Positions 48,131-57,723 of a DNA stretch of 64,000 nt are shown here, in pieces. Source of the DNA: Pseudoalteromonas luteoviolacea DSM 6061 (lineage in GTDB: Bacteria; Pseudomonadota; Gammaproteobacteria; Enterobacterales; Alteromonadaceae); contig NZ_AUYB01000102.1 in assembly GCF_001625655.1 (NCBI RefSeq), positions 1 through 64,000 on the forward strand. The letters run 5' to 3'. Numbering within the stretch: position 1 is the first letter of the stretch; each line of letters starts with the position of its first letter. A program made the translations under genes and the position numbers. The notes under the pieces were generated by a model. The model searched no databases, was not told where the DNA came from, and saw only the letters and a list, made by a program, of their open reading frames with translations.

Positions 48131-48742
48131 GTGAGTCTTGAGAGTTATATTGCATTATTTAGCGCTATGTTTGTAGTGGGCATTATTCCCGGTCCAGCAG
48201 TATTTGCCATCACCACAACCTCTCTTTCGGGTGGATTCCGTCGCGGGGCGAGTATGACTTTAGGATTAGTCGTTGCTGACTACGTATTTATTTTATTGGC
48301 GGTTTCGGGACTCTCATTTATTGCCGAAACTATGGGTAGTGCATTTGCGATTATCAAATATCTATGTGCAGCCTACTTAGTATGGATGGGGATAAACCTA
48401 TTCTTATCAAAGCCAGAGCTACCAAACCATACAGAACAGCCAAAAACACATCGTTATGACATTTTGGCGGGTTTTTTATTAACTATGAGTAACCCAAAAG
48501 CAATCATCTTTTACGTTGCGCTATTTCCCGCTTTTGTCGACTTTCAAAACATTACGCCATCAGACATTTTAGGGATTTTTACATGTGCAACACTGGCATT
48601 TAGTTCTGTTAATTTAGGTTATGCATACTTGTCAGCCAAAGCTCGCGTATTCGTTTCTAACCCTAACCGGCTGGGTATTTTTAACAAGCTCGCAGGCAGT
48701 TTACTTTCAGCGTCAGGAATTGCGGTTGCACTAAGGACGTAA
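48131..48742 (+). CDS. LysE/RhtB-family exporter
   Basis: A 203-residue six-helix transporter. The GTG at 48131 is the likely start because GGAGG at 48121-48125 sits five bases before it; the upstream ATG at 48119 overlaps that ribosome site. Signatures are IPGPAVFAITTTSLSGGFRRG, YLVWMGINLFL and GFLLTMSNPKAIIFYVALFP, as in amino-acid and homoserine exporters. The TSUP transporter gene follows after 20 bases and is probably co-transcribed. Confidence 0.9.
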   Translation: MSLESYIALFSAMFVVGIIPGPAVFAITTTSLSGGFRRGASMTLGLVVADYVFILLAVSGLSFIAETMGSAFAIIKYLCAAYLVWMGINLFLSKPELPNHTEQPKTHRYDILAGFLLTMSNPKAIIFYVALFPAFVDFQNITPSDILGIFTCATLAFSSVNLGYAYLSAKARVFVSNPNRLGIFNKLAGSLLSASGIAVALRT

Positions 48743-48762
48743 TATATACGAAGGAGAGAAAG

Positions 48763-49497
48763 TTGCCCATAGAGCTGATCCTCGGAATAGCCGCATTTAG
48801 TACATCTATGATTGCTGCCATTATTGGTTTTGGTGGCGGAATGTTACTAATCGCAATTTTGCCTATATTTCTCCCTCCTGCACTGGTGATCCCAATCCAT
48901 GGAGTCACCCAACTTGCCAGTAACGTATCTCGTGCAGCCTTTTCTTATAAATATGTGAAGTGGCAATTGCTCACCCCCTTTTTAGCTGGCTCTATTATCG
49001 GCGCCCTACTATTTGGACTCCTGCTATATAGTGTGCCCACAACATTTATTCCGTTCGCCATTGGTACCTACTTACTTCTCAACTTGTGGTATCAACCATT
49101 CACCAGATTTATTAGCCAATTCGAAAACTATTACCTTATCGGCATATTACAAACTGGATTGGGGTTAATTGTCGGTGCAACTGGCCCTTTGTCTTTATCT
49201 ATTTTGACTAAAAATTTGAAATCCAAAGACGAGGTCATTGCAACCAGTGCCGTATTTATGACCATTAGCCATCTGGCAAAAGTGCCCATTTTTATGTTGA
49301 TTACGCATTTAATATGGCAATCCGCTGGGTTAGTCGCCGTAATGGTGTTTAGCTCCATTGCAGGGTCCTTTATTGGCACAAAACTAAGACTCAAAACTCA
49401 CAATGACACAGTTATATTTATAATTAAATGGCTACTCACGTTGCTCGCCATTAACATGATTTATTCTGTTGTGAGGGGTACGCTAGTTGCTAGCTAA
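48763..49497 (+). CDS. TSUP/TauE family membrane transporter
   Basis: A 244-residue protein of about eight membrane helices with the repeated TauE/SafE pattern (ILGIAAFSTSMIAAIIGFGGG near the N-terminus, LIVGATGPL in the second half). It begins with TTG at 48763, supported by AAGGAG eight bases earlier. The family exports sulfite, sulfoacetate or related anions; the substrate is undetermined. Confidence 0.88.
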   Translation: MPIELILGIAAFSTSMIAAIIGFGGGMLLIAILPIFLPPALVIPIHGVTQLASNVSRAAFSYKYVKWQLLTPFLAGSIIGALLFGLLLYSVPTTFIPFAIGTYLLLNLWYQPFTRFISQFENYYLIGILQTGLGLIVGATGPLSLSILTKNLKSKDEVIATSAVFMTISHLAKVPIFMLITHLIWQSAGLVAVMVFSSIAGSFIGTKLRLKTHNDTVIFIIKWLLTLLAINMIYSVVRGTLVAS

Positions 49498-49626
49498 TGA
49501 AGTTAAGGTCCACCACTTTGTACTTTTAACTCAATAATTAGTACTAAGGTCTCTAAAAACCACTCCACACTCGCTCCATATTCCTCGCTTATAATACTAA
49601 ATAGTTAAATAAGATAGAGAATCAAC

Positions 49627-51510
49627 ATGCGCATAATCACTACGGCCCTCCTGAGCTTAGCTGCTTTGACAGGGTGTCAATTTGGCGACAATGATACGCT
49701 CACCGTTTCACCAGTTCCTGAAGTAAAAAGCAACTTAGAAATTACAGCAATTTCTACAGGACCTTTGGATACTCTGGAACCATCAGACACAGTAAAAACC
49801 TACTATACCGTTGATGTTACGGGTTTTAACAATGTTGATGTAGAAGTTCATTTCTATCTAATGCACTCGGATGAACTTGACGTCAGCAGTGAACAGGAAG
49901 CTGCGATTGAAGATATTCAGCAAATTGCGGTTGTCGAACTTGCGGCACTTACAGAAGGCACTTCTGAACATGAAATTGACTTGCAACTACCAAACGTGCT
50001 TGAAGGCGGTAACTACCATATCATTGCGCAAATTGATCCAAATGACTTGCATGTAGAGGATATCGAAGAAGATAACCACCCTTCTGTTGACCATGAGCCG
50101 CACCTAGATGGTGAGTTCCCACACGCAGATATCGTGGTTAGAGAACAGGAAGATCATGACTACAAACTATTAAGTGCTGCTTTTGGCCAATCTGCACTTA
50201 TCTTAGATGCGCCTAGTGTTGACAATGGCGCAAGTGAACATCACTCGGATCTTATTGGTTATTTAGAAGCTGATTACGAAGGTGGTAACTTAGGGCTTTC
50301 GCACATTAAAGCTGAAGTAATGGTTGCTGGCAACTGGGTCGAAACACACTTTTGGGATGCACAAAGTAATCAGTATACAGACACGCTTGCACATGAATTC
50401 ACCGCAGAGCTGCACGATGAGCACATCGGCTTTGACATAGCACTAGAACCTGAGTTACTGCAACAGCTTTACACTCATTACAATGCACAAAGTGACAATC
50501 AACTGGAGCTGCGCTTTACATTGATCGACGCAGCAAAAGACGCTGAAACTAGAACAGATAATAATGAGATCCTAACGTCCATCCCTCTTTACTTTTTCGA
50601 ACAAGCTGACGCACCGCAAGAGCGCCCAGCCAGACAAGCTCGTATTAACGAATCCGCTATTGCGCCCGCAGCTGTAGGTCTTGCCAACATAAACTTTTCT
50701 AGTGAGTTCAATAAATCATACGGCAATAAATCTAAATTTAGCGTGGGTGTAGACTTACAAGGTCAGCTATTTATTGTGCCTACTGGCGACCCGGGTGGCC
50801 GCATCACTGGTGAAGGCACCGTAGAGGCATATTTCTTCAATGCTAAAAATACGCTATTTAGCATCTCATATAACGGAAGTGCCTATATTAGTGGCCTAAA
50901 TACGGGTTATGAATCTGAAATGATTATCTTCAACAATGTTGTTTTTGAAGATGAGAAGTTCACGGCAAAATATGAGAAGTCTTGGGAAAAGAAATGGGAA
51001 GAGGACAAAGTAATTGCACAAGCAACTTTTACTGTAGGCCCTATTCCGATTAAAGTTGAAGCGGGTGTAACCGGTAACTTAGGCTTCGAATTGACAGTAG
51101 GCTATAACGCAGAGTTATACGCTGAAGGCGACCTATTCCATGTTGACTTTGGCGCATTTGGACGTGGCGGCGTAAATTTACTTGTTGCCTCTGCTGGCGT
51201 TCAAGCCATCTTGACACTGATCGACAATACCTTTGCGATGGAGTCAAATGCAGGGTTTGCACTGCTTACCAATGACAATACTAACCCTCACATATACTAT
51301 GGTATTGAATTGAAGAACGACCTGGATGTTATCTCCGGTAAATTCGGTTTGTACGCAGAAACTTACGGTGTTAAGTGGTGTAAAAAATGGGGGATTCCAT
51401 ATCCTTGCGGAAAGAAAACAACTCGCTATGATCTGTGGTTATATCAAACCAACAGCGTGTTCGACAAATCTTGGACAATTTACTCCAAAGAAGGCGATAT
51501 CAATCTATGA
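49627..51510 (+). CDS. Large lipoprotein with CARDB-like N-terminal region
   Basis: A 627-residue protein with a lipoprotein signal (MRIITTALLSLAALTGC, lipobox LTGC, modified Cys17). About residues 35-165 and 175-320 look like two beta-sandwich repeats of the CARDB/adhesin type (VHFYLMHSDE, RFTLIDAAKDAETRTDNNEI). The rest is beta-rich and Gly-rich with cysteines near the end (KWCKKWGIPYPCGKK). The last four bases overlap the start of the next gene (ATGA), so translation is coupled. The pair probably forms a surface or periplasmic complex. Function unknown. Confidence 0.72.
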   Translation: MRIITTALLSLAALTGCQFGDNDTLTVSPVPEVKSNLEITAISTGPLDTLEPSDTVKTYYTVDVTGFNNVDVEVHFYLMHSDELDVSSEQEAAIEDIQQIAVVELAALTEGTSEHEIDLQLPNVLEGGNYHIIAQIDPNDLHVEDIEEDNHPSVDHEPHLDGEFPHADIVVREQEDHDYKLLSAAFGQSALILDAPSVDNGASEHHSDLIGYLEADYEGGNLGLSHIKAEVMVAGNWVETHFWDAQSNQYTDTLAHEFTAELHDEHIGFDIALEPELLQQLYTHYNAQSDNQLELRFTLIDAAKDAETRTDNNEILTSIPLYFFEQADAPQERPARQARINESAIAPAAVGLANINFSSEFNKSYGNKSKFSVGVDLQGQLFIVPTGDPGGRITGEGTVEAYFFNAKNTLFSISYNGSAYISGLNTGYESEMIIFNNVVFEDEKFTAKYEKSWEKKWEEDKVIAQATFTVGPIPIKVEAGVTGNLGFELTVGYNAELYAEGDLFHVDFGAFGRGGVNLLVASAGVQAILTLIDNTFAMESNAGFALLTNDNTNPHIYYGIELKNDLDVISGKFGLYAETYGVKWCKKWGIPYPCGKKTTRYDLWLYQTNSVFDKSWTIYSKEGDINL

Positions 51511-53213
51511 TAACGCTTAACAAAGTGATTTTAGTCGGTGCACTAAGTGCACTGGCTAATTCTCAGTATACCCAAGCATCTTGCGCTACACAGTATGACT
51601 TTTACATTGATACTCGCACTACTTTCAATTACGACCAAATTAAAAGTCAGGGGCAGCAAACACACATTAGGCTCTTTGGACTAATCACAATTAAAGAGGC
51701 TGAGCACAACGATGAAAATGGTTGGTGGGCTCTCAAAGCGGATAATGTGCGCGCAGGAAGTGGCCAATTTGCCTCTGAGTTAGAAAGTTATACCTTGCCA
51801 TTCGCTTTTAAATTAACCCCACAAGGGTTAATTAGCGATTTTTGGTTTCCGACACAACTCAGTAAACAGGCACAGGATCAACTAAAAGGGCTTGCGTACT
51901 ATTTTCAATTTCAACGCAACCCTGAAACTCAATTGAAGTTGGAACAAGATACGCTTGGCCAATATACAGCGACATATATTTTTGAAAACGATAAAATTCA
52001 ACTCAATAAACAAGCGTACCAATTGCATAACGCTAAACAAGAAGCTTTGCAAACTATTAAAATCGCCTCTTCAGGCCATGAAGTTACACCTAATACGTGT
52101 TTCTTTAGCTTGCGCCAAGGCCAAGAAACATTGTTATTTAGCGGCAAATCGCAAAGCTTAAACTTGAAAACCAAACAGCGATATCAATTTGCTCCTGCTA
52201 AACAGGCATACCCTTCTAGTTTATTTTCTCTTCCTAATGACTTATCGAGCTGGCCAACAAACAATAAATCTCTCAGCGAAGAGGTGTTAGCGCAGTTGGC
52301 GCGATCACTTCAACAATTTGTACTTGAAAATGATCTGACCCAAACCCCCGCCTATAACTTGGCGAAGCAACTTGCGCAATTTGATGCTGTTATAGGCACT
52401 TTAAGTGATGTATTTTTAAAGCAGCAACTCTCAGATAGTGCGCAAATGCGCCTATTTAACGGCCTAGGCCAGTTAGACAGTGCGAATAGCCAGTTGCTAC
52501 TGGGACGCTTATTAATAGAGGCAGAGAAAGATCCACTCATGCAGTTTCGTGCCTTGAGAGCATTATCTCAGGGTCGTAACCCATTTAGCCCAGAGTTATC
52601 ATCATTACTCAAAGAACAAATTGAAACGGGCTTTAGCAGCCTTGATTCTGAAGTAACGAGTAGTTTTTATATGACCATAGGTGCAATGTTAAATGGCCGT
52701 CAGCCCAATCAGCAAGCCCAAAAATTGCACGACGCACTGTCAGAGCAACTATCCATTGAAACGGATAACAGGACTCAATCTGCATTAATCACAGGGCTTG
52801 GCAACAGTCGTAATGAACAGCACTTTGAACAAATCGACAGCTTCGTTAACGATAGCAATAGGAGTGTACAAAAAGCCTCTTTTCGTGCTTTAGGTATGCT
52901 GAAAACTACTCAAGCATATGAAAGCTTAGAAAAACAACTGGCAAAGCCCACACATAACAATCAGGTGGCGCTACTCGGTGCACTCGCAAATTACCAGCTT
53001 AAACCAGCTGCGAGTGATGCTGTCCTTGCTATCGCGGTTAACAATCTAGATGAAGAGCACCGCTATGCAGCTATCAAAACTTTGGCCACTCAAAACGACC
53101 AAGCAGGCATCAAGAAAATGCTTAAATCAGCACTGCGATCTGAAACTTCTAAAAGGAACTTTCAAGCCATCGTTGAATTAATCCACAACCAAGACAGCTC
53201 GGCGCAAAATTAA
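51507..53213 (+). CDS. Secreted HEAT-repeat protein, vitellogenin-like layout
   Basis: A 568-residue protein starting at the ATG inside the ATGA overlap with the lipoprotein gene. Signal peptide ends near residue 25 (TQASC). Residues about 30-230 are beta-rich; about 260-560 are helical repeats of HEAT type (LARLLIEAEKD-like, SVQKASFRALGMLKTTQAYE, HRYAAIKTLATQND). A beta-barrel followed by a helical superhelix recalls the N-terminal lipid-transfer module of vitellogenin-like proteins; that comparison is by layout only. It is likely a partner of the lipoprotein. Confidence 0.7.
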   Translation: MITLNKVILVGALSALANSQYTQASCATQYDFYIDTRTTFNYDQIKSQGQQTHIRLFGLITIKEAEHNDENGWWALKADNVRAGSGQFASELESYTLPFAFKLTPQGLISDFWFPTQLSKQAQDQLKGLAYYFQFQRNPETQLKLEQDTLGQYTATYIFENDKIQLNKQAYQLHNAKQEALQTIKIASSGHEVTPNTCFFSLRQGQETLLFSGKSQSLNLKTKQRYQFAPAKQAYPSSLFSLPNDLSSWPTNNKSLSEEVLAQLARSLQQFVLENDLTQTPAYNLAKQLAQFDAVIGTLSDVFLKQQLSDSAQMRLFNGLGQLDSANSQLLLGRLLIEAEKDPLMQFRALRALSQGRNPFSPELSSLLKEQIETGFSSLDSEVTSSFYMTIGAMLNGRQPNQQAQKLHDALSEQLSIETDNRTQSALITGLGNSRNEQHFEQIDSFVNDSNRSVQKASFRALGMLKTTQAYESLEKQLAKPTHNNQVALLGALANYQLKPAASDAVLAIAVNNLDEEHRYAAIKTLATQNDQAGIKKMLKSALRSETSKRNFQAIVELIHNQDSSAQN

Positions 53214-53318
53214 ATTTACCAATGCAGCCATCGTCTAACAGGTGGCTGTATTAGTTGTACACGCCAAAGTTGCATGCAACTTTTAACGTACGAAGCAATA
53301 CCAATAGTCGAGTAAACT

Positions 53319-53678
53319 ATGCACTTTCTAGCTCCAGTACCAATCCTGCGCTCTTTCAGTGAACAACAAGCAAAATCTTTTTATATTGATTTTCTAGAGT
53401 TTGATCTGGATTGGGAACATAGATTGGGGCAAAACGCGCCTTTGTATGCACAAATATCGAAGGGAAATTGCATTATCCACCTGTCAGAGCACTATGGTGA
53501 TGCTAGCCCCGGAACAACCCTAAGAGTTGAAATTGAAAACCTGACACAATATCAAAACCTGTTGTCTGCTAAACAATTTAAACATGCAAGGCCAGGCATC
53601 AACGAAATGCCCTGGGGGTTAGAAATGCCAATCTCAGACCCCTTTGGCAATAAACTAATCTTCACTCAAACGAGTTAA
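53319..53678 (+). CDS. VOC/glyoxalase superfamily protein
   Basis: A 119-residue single VOC unit resembling bleomycin-resistance-type proteins: FYIDFLEFDLDWEHR, CIIHLSEHYGDASPG and MPISDPFGNKLIFTQ. It probably dimerises. The ligand is unknown; the family includes binding proteins and metal enzymes. Confidence 0.85.
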   Translation: MHFLAPVPILRSFSEQQAKSFYIDFLEFDLDWEHRLGQNAPLYAQISKGNCIIHLSEHYGDASPGTTLRVEIENLTQYQNLLSAKQFKHARPGINEMPWGLEMPISDPFGNKLIFTQTS

Positions 53679-53689
53679 CGAGTACATTG

Positions 53690-54103
53690 TCATTTTTGCG
53701 CTTCATCAATACATCTGTTCACTGGGTAACGCTCAAAGTCTTCCCAGTAATGAATACCGCCTATCATTTCTTTAACCAGATAACCTAAAGCTGACAGTTT
53801 TTGTGCGGCTTTACTTGCGCCATTACACCCAGGCCCCCAGCAATAAACGACAAATAAAGTATCTTTATGAAACTGCGCCATACGCGTTTGCGTTATTTCA
53901 ATATGGGGAATATTGATTGCAGTGATTGCATGGCTTTTATTGAATGCTTCGTTTGAACGAACATCAAGCAGTACAAAATTGTTATCACCAGATTTAATAT
54001 CTGCATAAACATCTGAACAATCGGTTTCACATGCAAGTTTATGCGTAAAATACTGCACCGACTTTTGCGCGTTGTGCTCTAAAAAGTGACTGACATTGGA
54101 CAT
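53690..54103 (-). CDS. Rhodanese-domain protein
   Basis: A 137-residue protein with one rhodanese domain: FVLLDVRSNEAFNKSHAITAINIP, and the active-site loop YCWGPGCNGA with Cys88 as the persulfide-bearing residue. The larger-than-usual loop follows a known bacterial subgroup. It likely acts in sulfur transfer. Convergent with the VOC gene, 11 bases apart. Confidence 0.88.
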   Translation of the reverse strand: MSNVSHFLEHNAQKSVQYFTHKLACETDCSDVYADIKSGDNNFVLLDVRSNEAFNKSHAITAINIPHIEITQTRMAQFHKDTLFVVYCWGPGCNGASKAAQKLSALGYLVKEMIGGIHYWEDFERYPVNRCIDEAQK

Positions 54104-54234
54104 GAATTTACTCCTTATTTAATCTGCTCGGTAATATACTAAGTGGTTGCTAATTAAGGAATTCATAAGTTTTGAACACAGTGTTCAGAGATGCTTAACG
54201 CTGTGTTACTGGCGCTAATCTAAAAGTCCCCCAA

Positions 54235-55618
54235 CTAATCTTTCATCTGTTCAATGGCCACGATTTCAGAGCGGTTCATTGTCAACTTATAGCGTTCAAG
54301 TTGTACTTCATCTTTTGTCTTAAAGCGCATAACCAAGTTAATTTGATACCGTCGCTCTACCGAGTTTTTAGAAACTTTATGCCCTTCAAGGCTATAAAGC
54401 TTACCCGCCCCCTTTTTCAAATATCGTGCGAACGAACTCATATTAAAGGTGATGCGTTGCTGTACTTCTTCATAACCTGGTAAAAACTCATCCACATGAA
54501 CTTGGTTTTTGGCACAAAAATGCAGAAAATTAGCCTCTTGGCGATTTTGTCTCCCACGCTTTTTTAGTAGTTTGTCGACGTCTTCTGGTATCTCTTTTTT
54601 CTTGATGTGCTCTAACCAAATCATTTGCGTGCATACTGTCGCGTCATTCACTGAGTTTTTAAACTTATTACGCCACTTTGGTCTGCCTTTTTGTACTTGG
54701 CGCCACGCCCACTGGGTTAAATCGTCTTTGAAAGTCTCCCTCAACCCATAAATAACCCCTAATAACGCAATAAGTGCAATGGTGATTTCTTCAAAATTAG
54801 AGCGAGCATTGAGTACTAAATACATAACAAACGCCATAATTACTGCTGTGACTGCACCTCTGGCCATTCTTTTGAGGTTCGCCCCTAAATTTGTTGTTTC
54901 TTTATTAAAAACCACGCCGTACTCGATTAGCCTTTCGAGTAGACGCATTTTATTGGTAATACGATTTGGGTCTTCTAATGTAACCTGTGAGTTGTAACTA
55001 AGCTTTTCTCTGTATTCACTTTCTTGTTTGCAAAAATCAATTACGGCACCTCTCTCTCGGCTAAAATCACTGGATTTAGGCCCTCTTGCTAGCAATTTCA
55101 AAAATGCCTGTTCAGTGTGCCAGCTAAGATAGTTGTCCGCATTTTGAAAATAGGATTTTAGTTTATTATCCGGTGGCGTATAGCGCCTCAACTTTACTAA
55201 CAATTTGGCAGACTGCTCTACTAATTCTATGGCTTTGGGGTAAAACTCTTCGGCCTGCTTAAGTTTGAGAGTGTCTTTGACATCTGCTTCCAAAGCAATT
55301 CGAATTTGATAGCAAAATAAATTCAAATTGACACGGTAGTCGCTTTTTTGCCCCTTACTTTGGCTAATAAAACGACTACGTACTAATGGTAAGTGCAACT
55401 GCTCAGAATAGTAAGCGCTATGGCTTTTGATATTTGCATTGAAATAATCGACTTCATTCAATGTATTTGCATTGATCCCCATGTCAGTTGGTATCGAGAA
55501 ATACAGGTCAAGTTGGTATCGAGAAATACAGGTCAAGTTGATTTGTCTCTTTAGGCAGGAGCTGGTAATTGATTTTAAAAGATAGGCTTTCGTCTTGGCT
55601 TAGTTTCGCTTTACTCAC
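54235..55618 (-). pseudogene. Membrane protein gene broken by a 25-bp tandem duplication
   Basis: The long frame encodes about 433 residues of a protein I do not recognise, with two membrane helices near residues 230-270 (VIMAFVMYLVLNA, ITIALIALLGVIYGL) and a basic second half. Upstream of that frame, a GTG at 55618 opens VSKAKLSQDESLSFK...ETNQLDLYFSIPT in a different frame and then meets TGA. The two frames become one continuous protein of about 450 residues if one copy of the 25-base repeat at 55488-55537 is removed. A GGAGG lies 12 bases before the GTG. As it stands the full protein is not made unless translation restarts at a TTG or the internal ATG. Confidence 0.7.
55488..55537. repeat. 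Perfect 25-bp tandem duplication
   Basis: Bases 55488-55512 and 55513-55537 are identical (each begins TTGGTATCGAGA and ends GGTCAAG). The length is not a multiple of three and it lies in the 5' coding part of the minus-strand gene ending at 54235, shifting its frame. Confidence 0.97.
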
Positions 55619-55782
55619 TCGAATAATGTACCTCCAATGTTTAACACCCTGTAATTATAACACAAATCCTTTGCTAACATCGGGTTATGTCAGCAAATAC
55701 CGCGCTGTTTGTACCAAATTTGTACTATGAAACTTCGTTTCAATTCGCCATAATGACATTTTTTAACTCAGAAGTAGTTTCA

Positions 55783-56151
55783 ATGACAAATAACCCCCAA
55801 CATTGTGAAAGTATTACAGAATTTTTAGAGCGATTAAGCTGTGACAGTGAGAGCGTAGAGTTTGATCACACCATCGCGGTGATAGATTCGCACTACTCAT
55901 TTGCCCCATGCGCTTTTGAAAATGGTGAACAAAAAAATGAGGCAGGAACCAACCTCAGCTCATGCAAGATTTTAGCATTTGCAAAGATTCACGGCTTGTC
56001 GCCCAATGAAACCCTCAATTGCTTTGGCCGCTATTACAGAAAAGATGTACTGCAAAACCCAGACGGTATAGATCACGCCAACATCCGCAACTTTATCAAG
56101 TATGGCTGGCAAGGCGTATCGTTCTCTCAGCCGCCTCTTTCTGAAAAGTAG
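55783..56151 (+). CDS. HopJ type III effector family protein
   Basis: A 122-residue protein read from the ATG at 55783 (an in-frame ATG at 55687 adds a non-conserved leader). Blocks: FLERLSCDSESVEFDHTIAVI, YSFAPCAFENG, SCKILAFAKIHGLS and GRYYRKDVLQNPDGIDHANIRNF. This is the HopJ family, widespread in free-living gammaproteobacteria with no type III system, so a housekeeping role is more likely than an effector role. Confidence 0.87.
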   Translation: MTNNPQHCESITEFLERLSCDSESVEFDHTIAVIDSHYSFAPCAFENGEQKNEAGTNLSSCKILAFAKIHGLSPNETLNCFGRYYRKDVLQNPDGIDHANIRNFIKYGWQGVSFSQPPLSEK

Positions 56152-56310
56152 CAATTTATAGGTGTACACTGTTTATAATACAGATAGCTGATGCACCTAT
56201 TATTAAATTTAGCCACTTCTTCGGTTGATTTTTCTCACTGGATACACTAATCCAAACGACTTCTGTCTGCGTACAACAAACCCAAGTTACATGAATGAGC
56301 TAATATAAAG

Positions 56311-56562
56311 ATGCAATTTAGAGAAGACGAAACATCACGAATAATAGAGATGGCATGGGAAGATAGAACGCCGTTTGAAGCTATTTACACCTTATTTGGT
56401 TTAGATGAGCAAGAAGTAATTAAGCTCATGCGTAAAAGCCTCAAACCTCGCAGCTTTAAAAATTGGAGAGCTCGTGTCTCTGCTCGAAAGACCAAACACT
56501 TACATATGCGCTCAAAAGATGTAGTTCGAGGTTATTGTAAAACACAATACAAGCACAGGTAG
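56311..56562 (+). CDS. DUF2805 family protein
   Basis: An 83-residue basic protein matching a short conserved family: IIEMAWEDRTPFEAIYTLFGL, then VIKLMRKSLKPRSFKNWRARV. The N-terminal helices look like a helix-turn-helix and the C-terminus is rich in Arg/Lys, so nucleic acid binding is plausible but unproven. Confidence 0.82.
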   Translation: MQFREDETSRIIEMAWEDRTPFEAIYTLFGLDEQEVIKLMRKSLKPRSFKNWRARVSARKTKHLHMRSKDVVRGYCKTQYKHR

Positions 56563-56613
56563 GCGTTACTTCAAGTTGTATGGCAACCACAGTAAATTGC
56601 TTTCTTCCTTACC

Positions 56614-57039
56614 TTATATCGTGCAGCTCTCTATGGTTCTCTTTAAGTTTTGAGCGGTTAAATTTTCTTTTATTAAGTACCCTTTAACGAAATCGTAACC
56701 TTGCACTTTTTGTTTGTCTTCTTCACATTTTGAAGATGTGTATAAGGCCAACATCGAATTATCAAACACTCGGGTACAGGTGCGCAACTTGACAAACGCC
56801 TCTAAGAATTCAAAACCGTTCATCAGAGGCATATTAATATCGAGGAAAATAATGATTGGAGGAAATTTTTCGGGGTATAGTTTTGCATTGTCTTCGTAGT
56901 TTGACAAAAAATCGATGGCTGCTTGTCCATTGTCAGCTTCAAAGATATAACTGACATACCCTGCACTCTTAAGCGCCCTTTTGAGCAAATACCTGTCAAC
57001 TTCATCATCATCTATTAGCATTATTGTGTATTCGTTCAT
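56614..57039 (-). CDS. Stand-alone response regulator receiver protein
   Basis: A 141-residue single receiver domain, read from the ATG at 57039 behind GGAAAG. The acidic pocket is LIDDDEVDRYLL, the phospho-acceptor Asp is in IIFLDINMPLMNGFEF, and LYTSS carries the switch Ser/Thr. The later KGYLIKE carries the conserved Lys. There is no output domain, as in Rcp1-like or CheY-like regulators. No kinase gene is adjacent. Confidence 0.9.
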   Translation of the reverse strand: MNEYTIMLIDDDEVDRYLLKRALKSAGYVSYIFEADNGQAAIDFLSNYEDNAKLYPEKFPPIIIFLDINMPLMNGFEFLEAFVKLRTCTRVFDNSMLALYTSSKCEEDKQKVQGYDFVKGYLIKENLTAQNLKRTIESCTI

Positions 57040-57233
57040 CTGCACTTTCCTTATTCGGCTACTCGCCAACATACTAACGAAAATTTAAATAATAAACATA
57101 AGGTTAGGTATTTTCGATAGTTAACTCTGCTATACTTAGTCTAGTCAAGAGCGCTTAATGTACAAATAAATATCTACATCTTAGCAACGTTCTGTAATAA
57201 AATTTGATGCTGAAAATAGCTTTTTTCTAGCGT

Positions 57234-57464
57234 TCAAGTAACCGCTTCAAGGTAAATCAAATTTGCCATAGCTTGCTCGTTACTGGTACCACATGTGTCT
57301 TTGTCCGCTTTAAAATCACTACATACTTTCGGACGCTCCGGTTTGTCAAATATAGAGCATAAATTGTCTTGATTTAAATATTTACAACGCACATTGGCAG
57401 CTTTGTTCAAAGAACTAATACTTGGCGCAATGCAGCATGCGCCACAACCCAATCTACAATCCAT
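57234..57464 (-). CDS. YkgJ-family cysteine cluster protein
   Basis: A 76-residue protein with ordered cysteines: CRLGCGACC near the start, then RCKYL, DNLCSIFDKPERPKVCSDF and DTCG. It probably binds zinc or an iron-sulfur cluster. The ATG at 57464 lies about seven bases after GAGG; two upstream GTG codons are in frame. Role unknown. Confidence 0.88.
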   Translation of the reverse strand: MDCRLGCGACCIAPSISSLNKAANVRCKYLNQDNLCSIFDKPERPKVCSDFKADKDTCGTSNEQAMANLIYLEAVT

Positions 57465-57723
57465 CACCACCCCTCATTGGATAAAACTACAAATTATACG
57501 GACTATCACGCTCTCTGTATGTAAAAAAGCCTCTTTTTATTAAGTTTTAAGCAACTTTAACCACAAATTGTAAATTTGTGACAAAGGTCGCAATGGTTTG
57601 TTACATATTGATATGAGATCAAAACACATAGAAATATCTATTGGCGTATTATTCTGTGTAACCGATGCGAACGTCGTATTAATACTCGTATCAAATTTGT
57701 CAATTCAGGAAGGAATTAACATC

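Noticed and set aside
57598..57723. Upstream extension of the RND adaptor
   Set aside because: The added residues do not look like an adaptor leader, and the GTG at 57724 has a good ribosome site.
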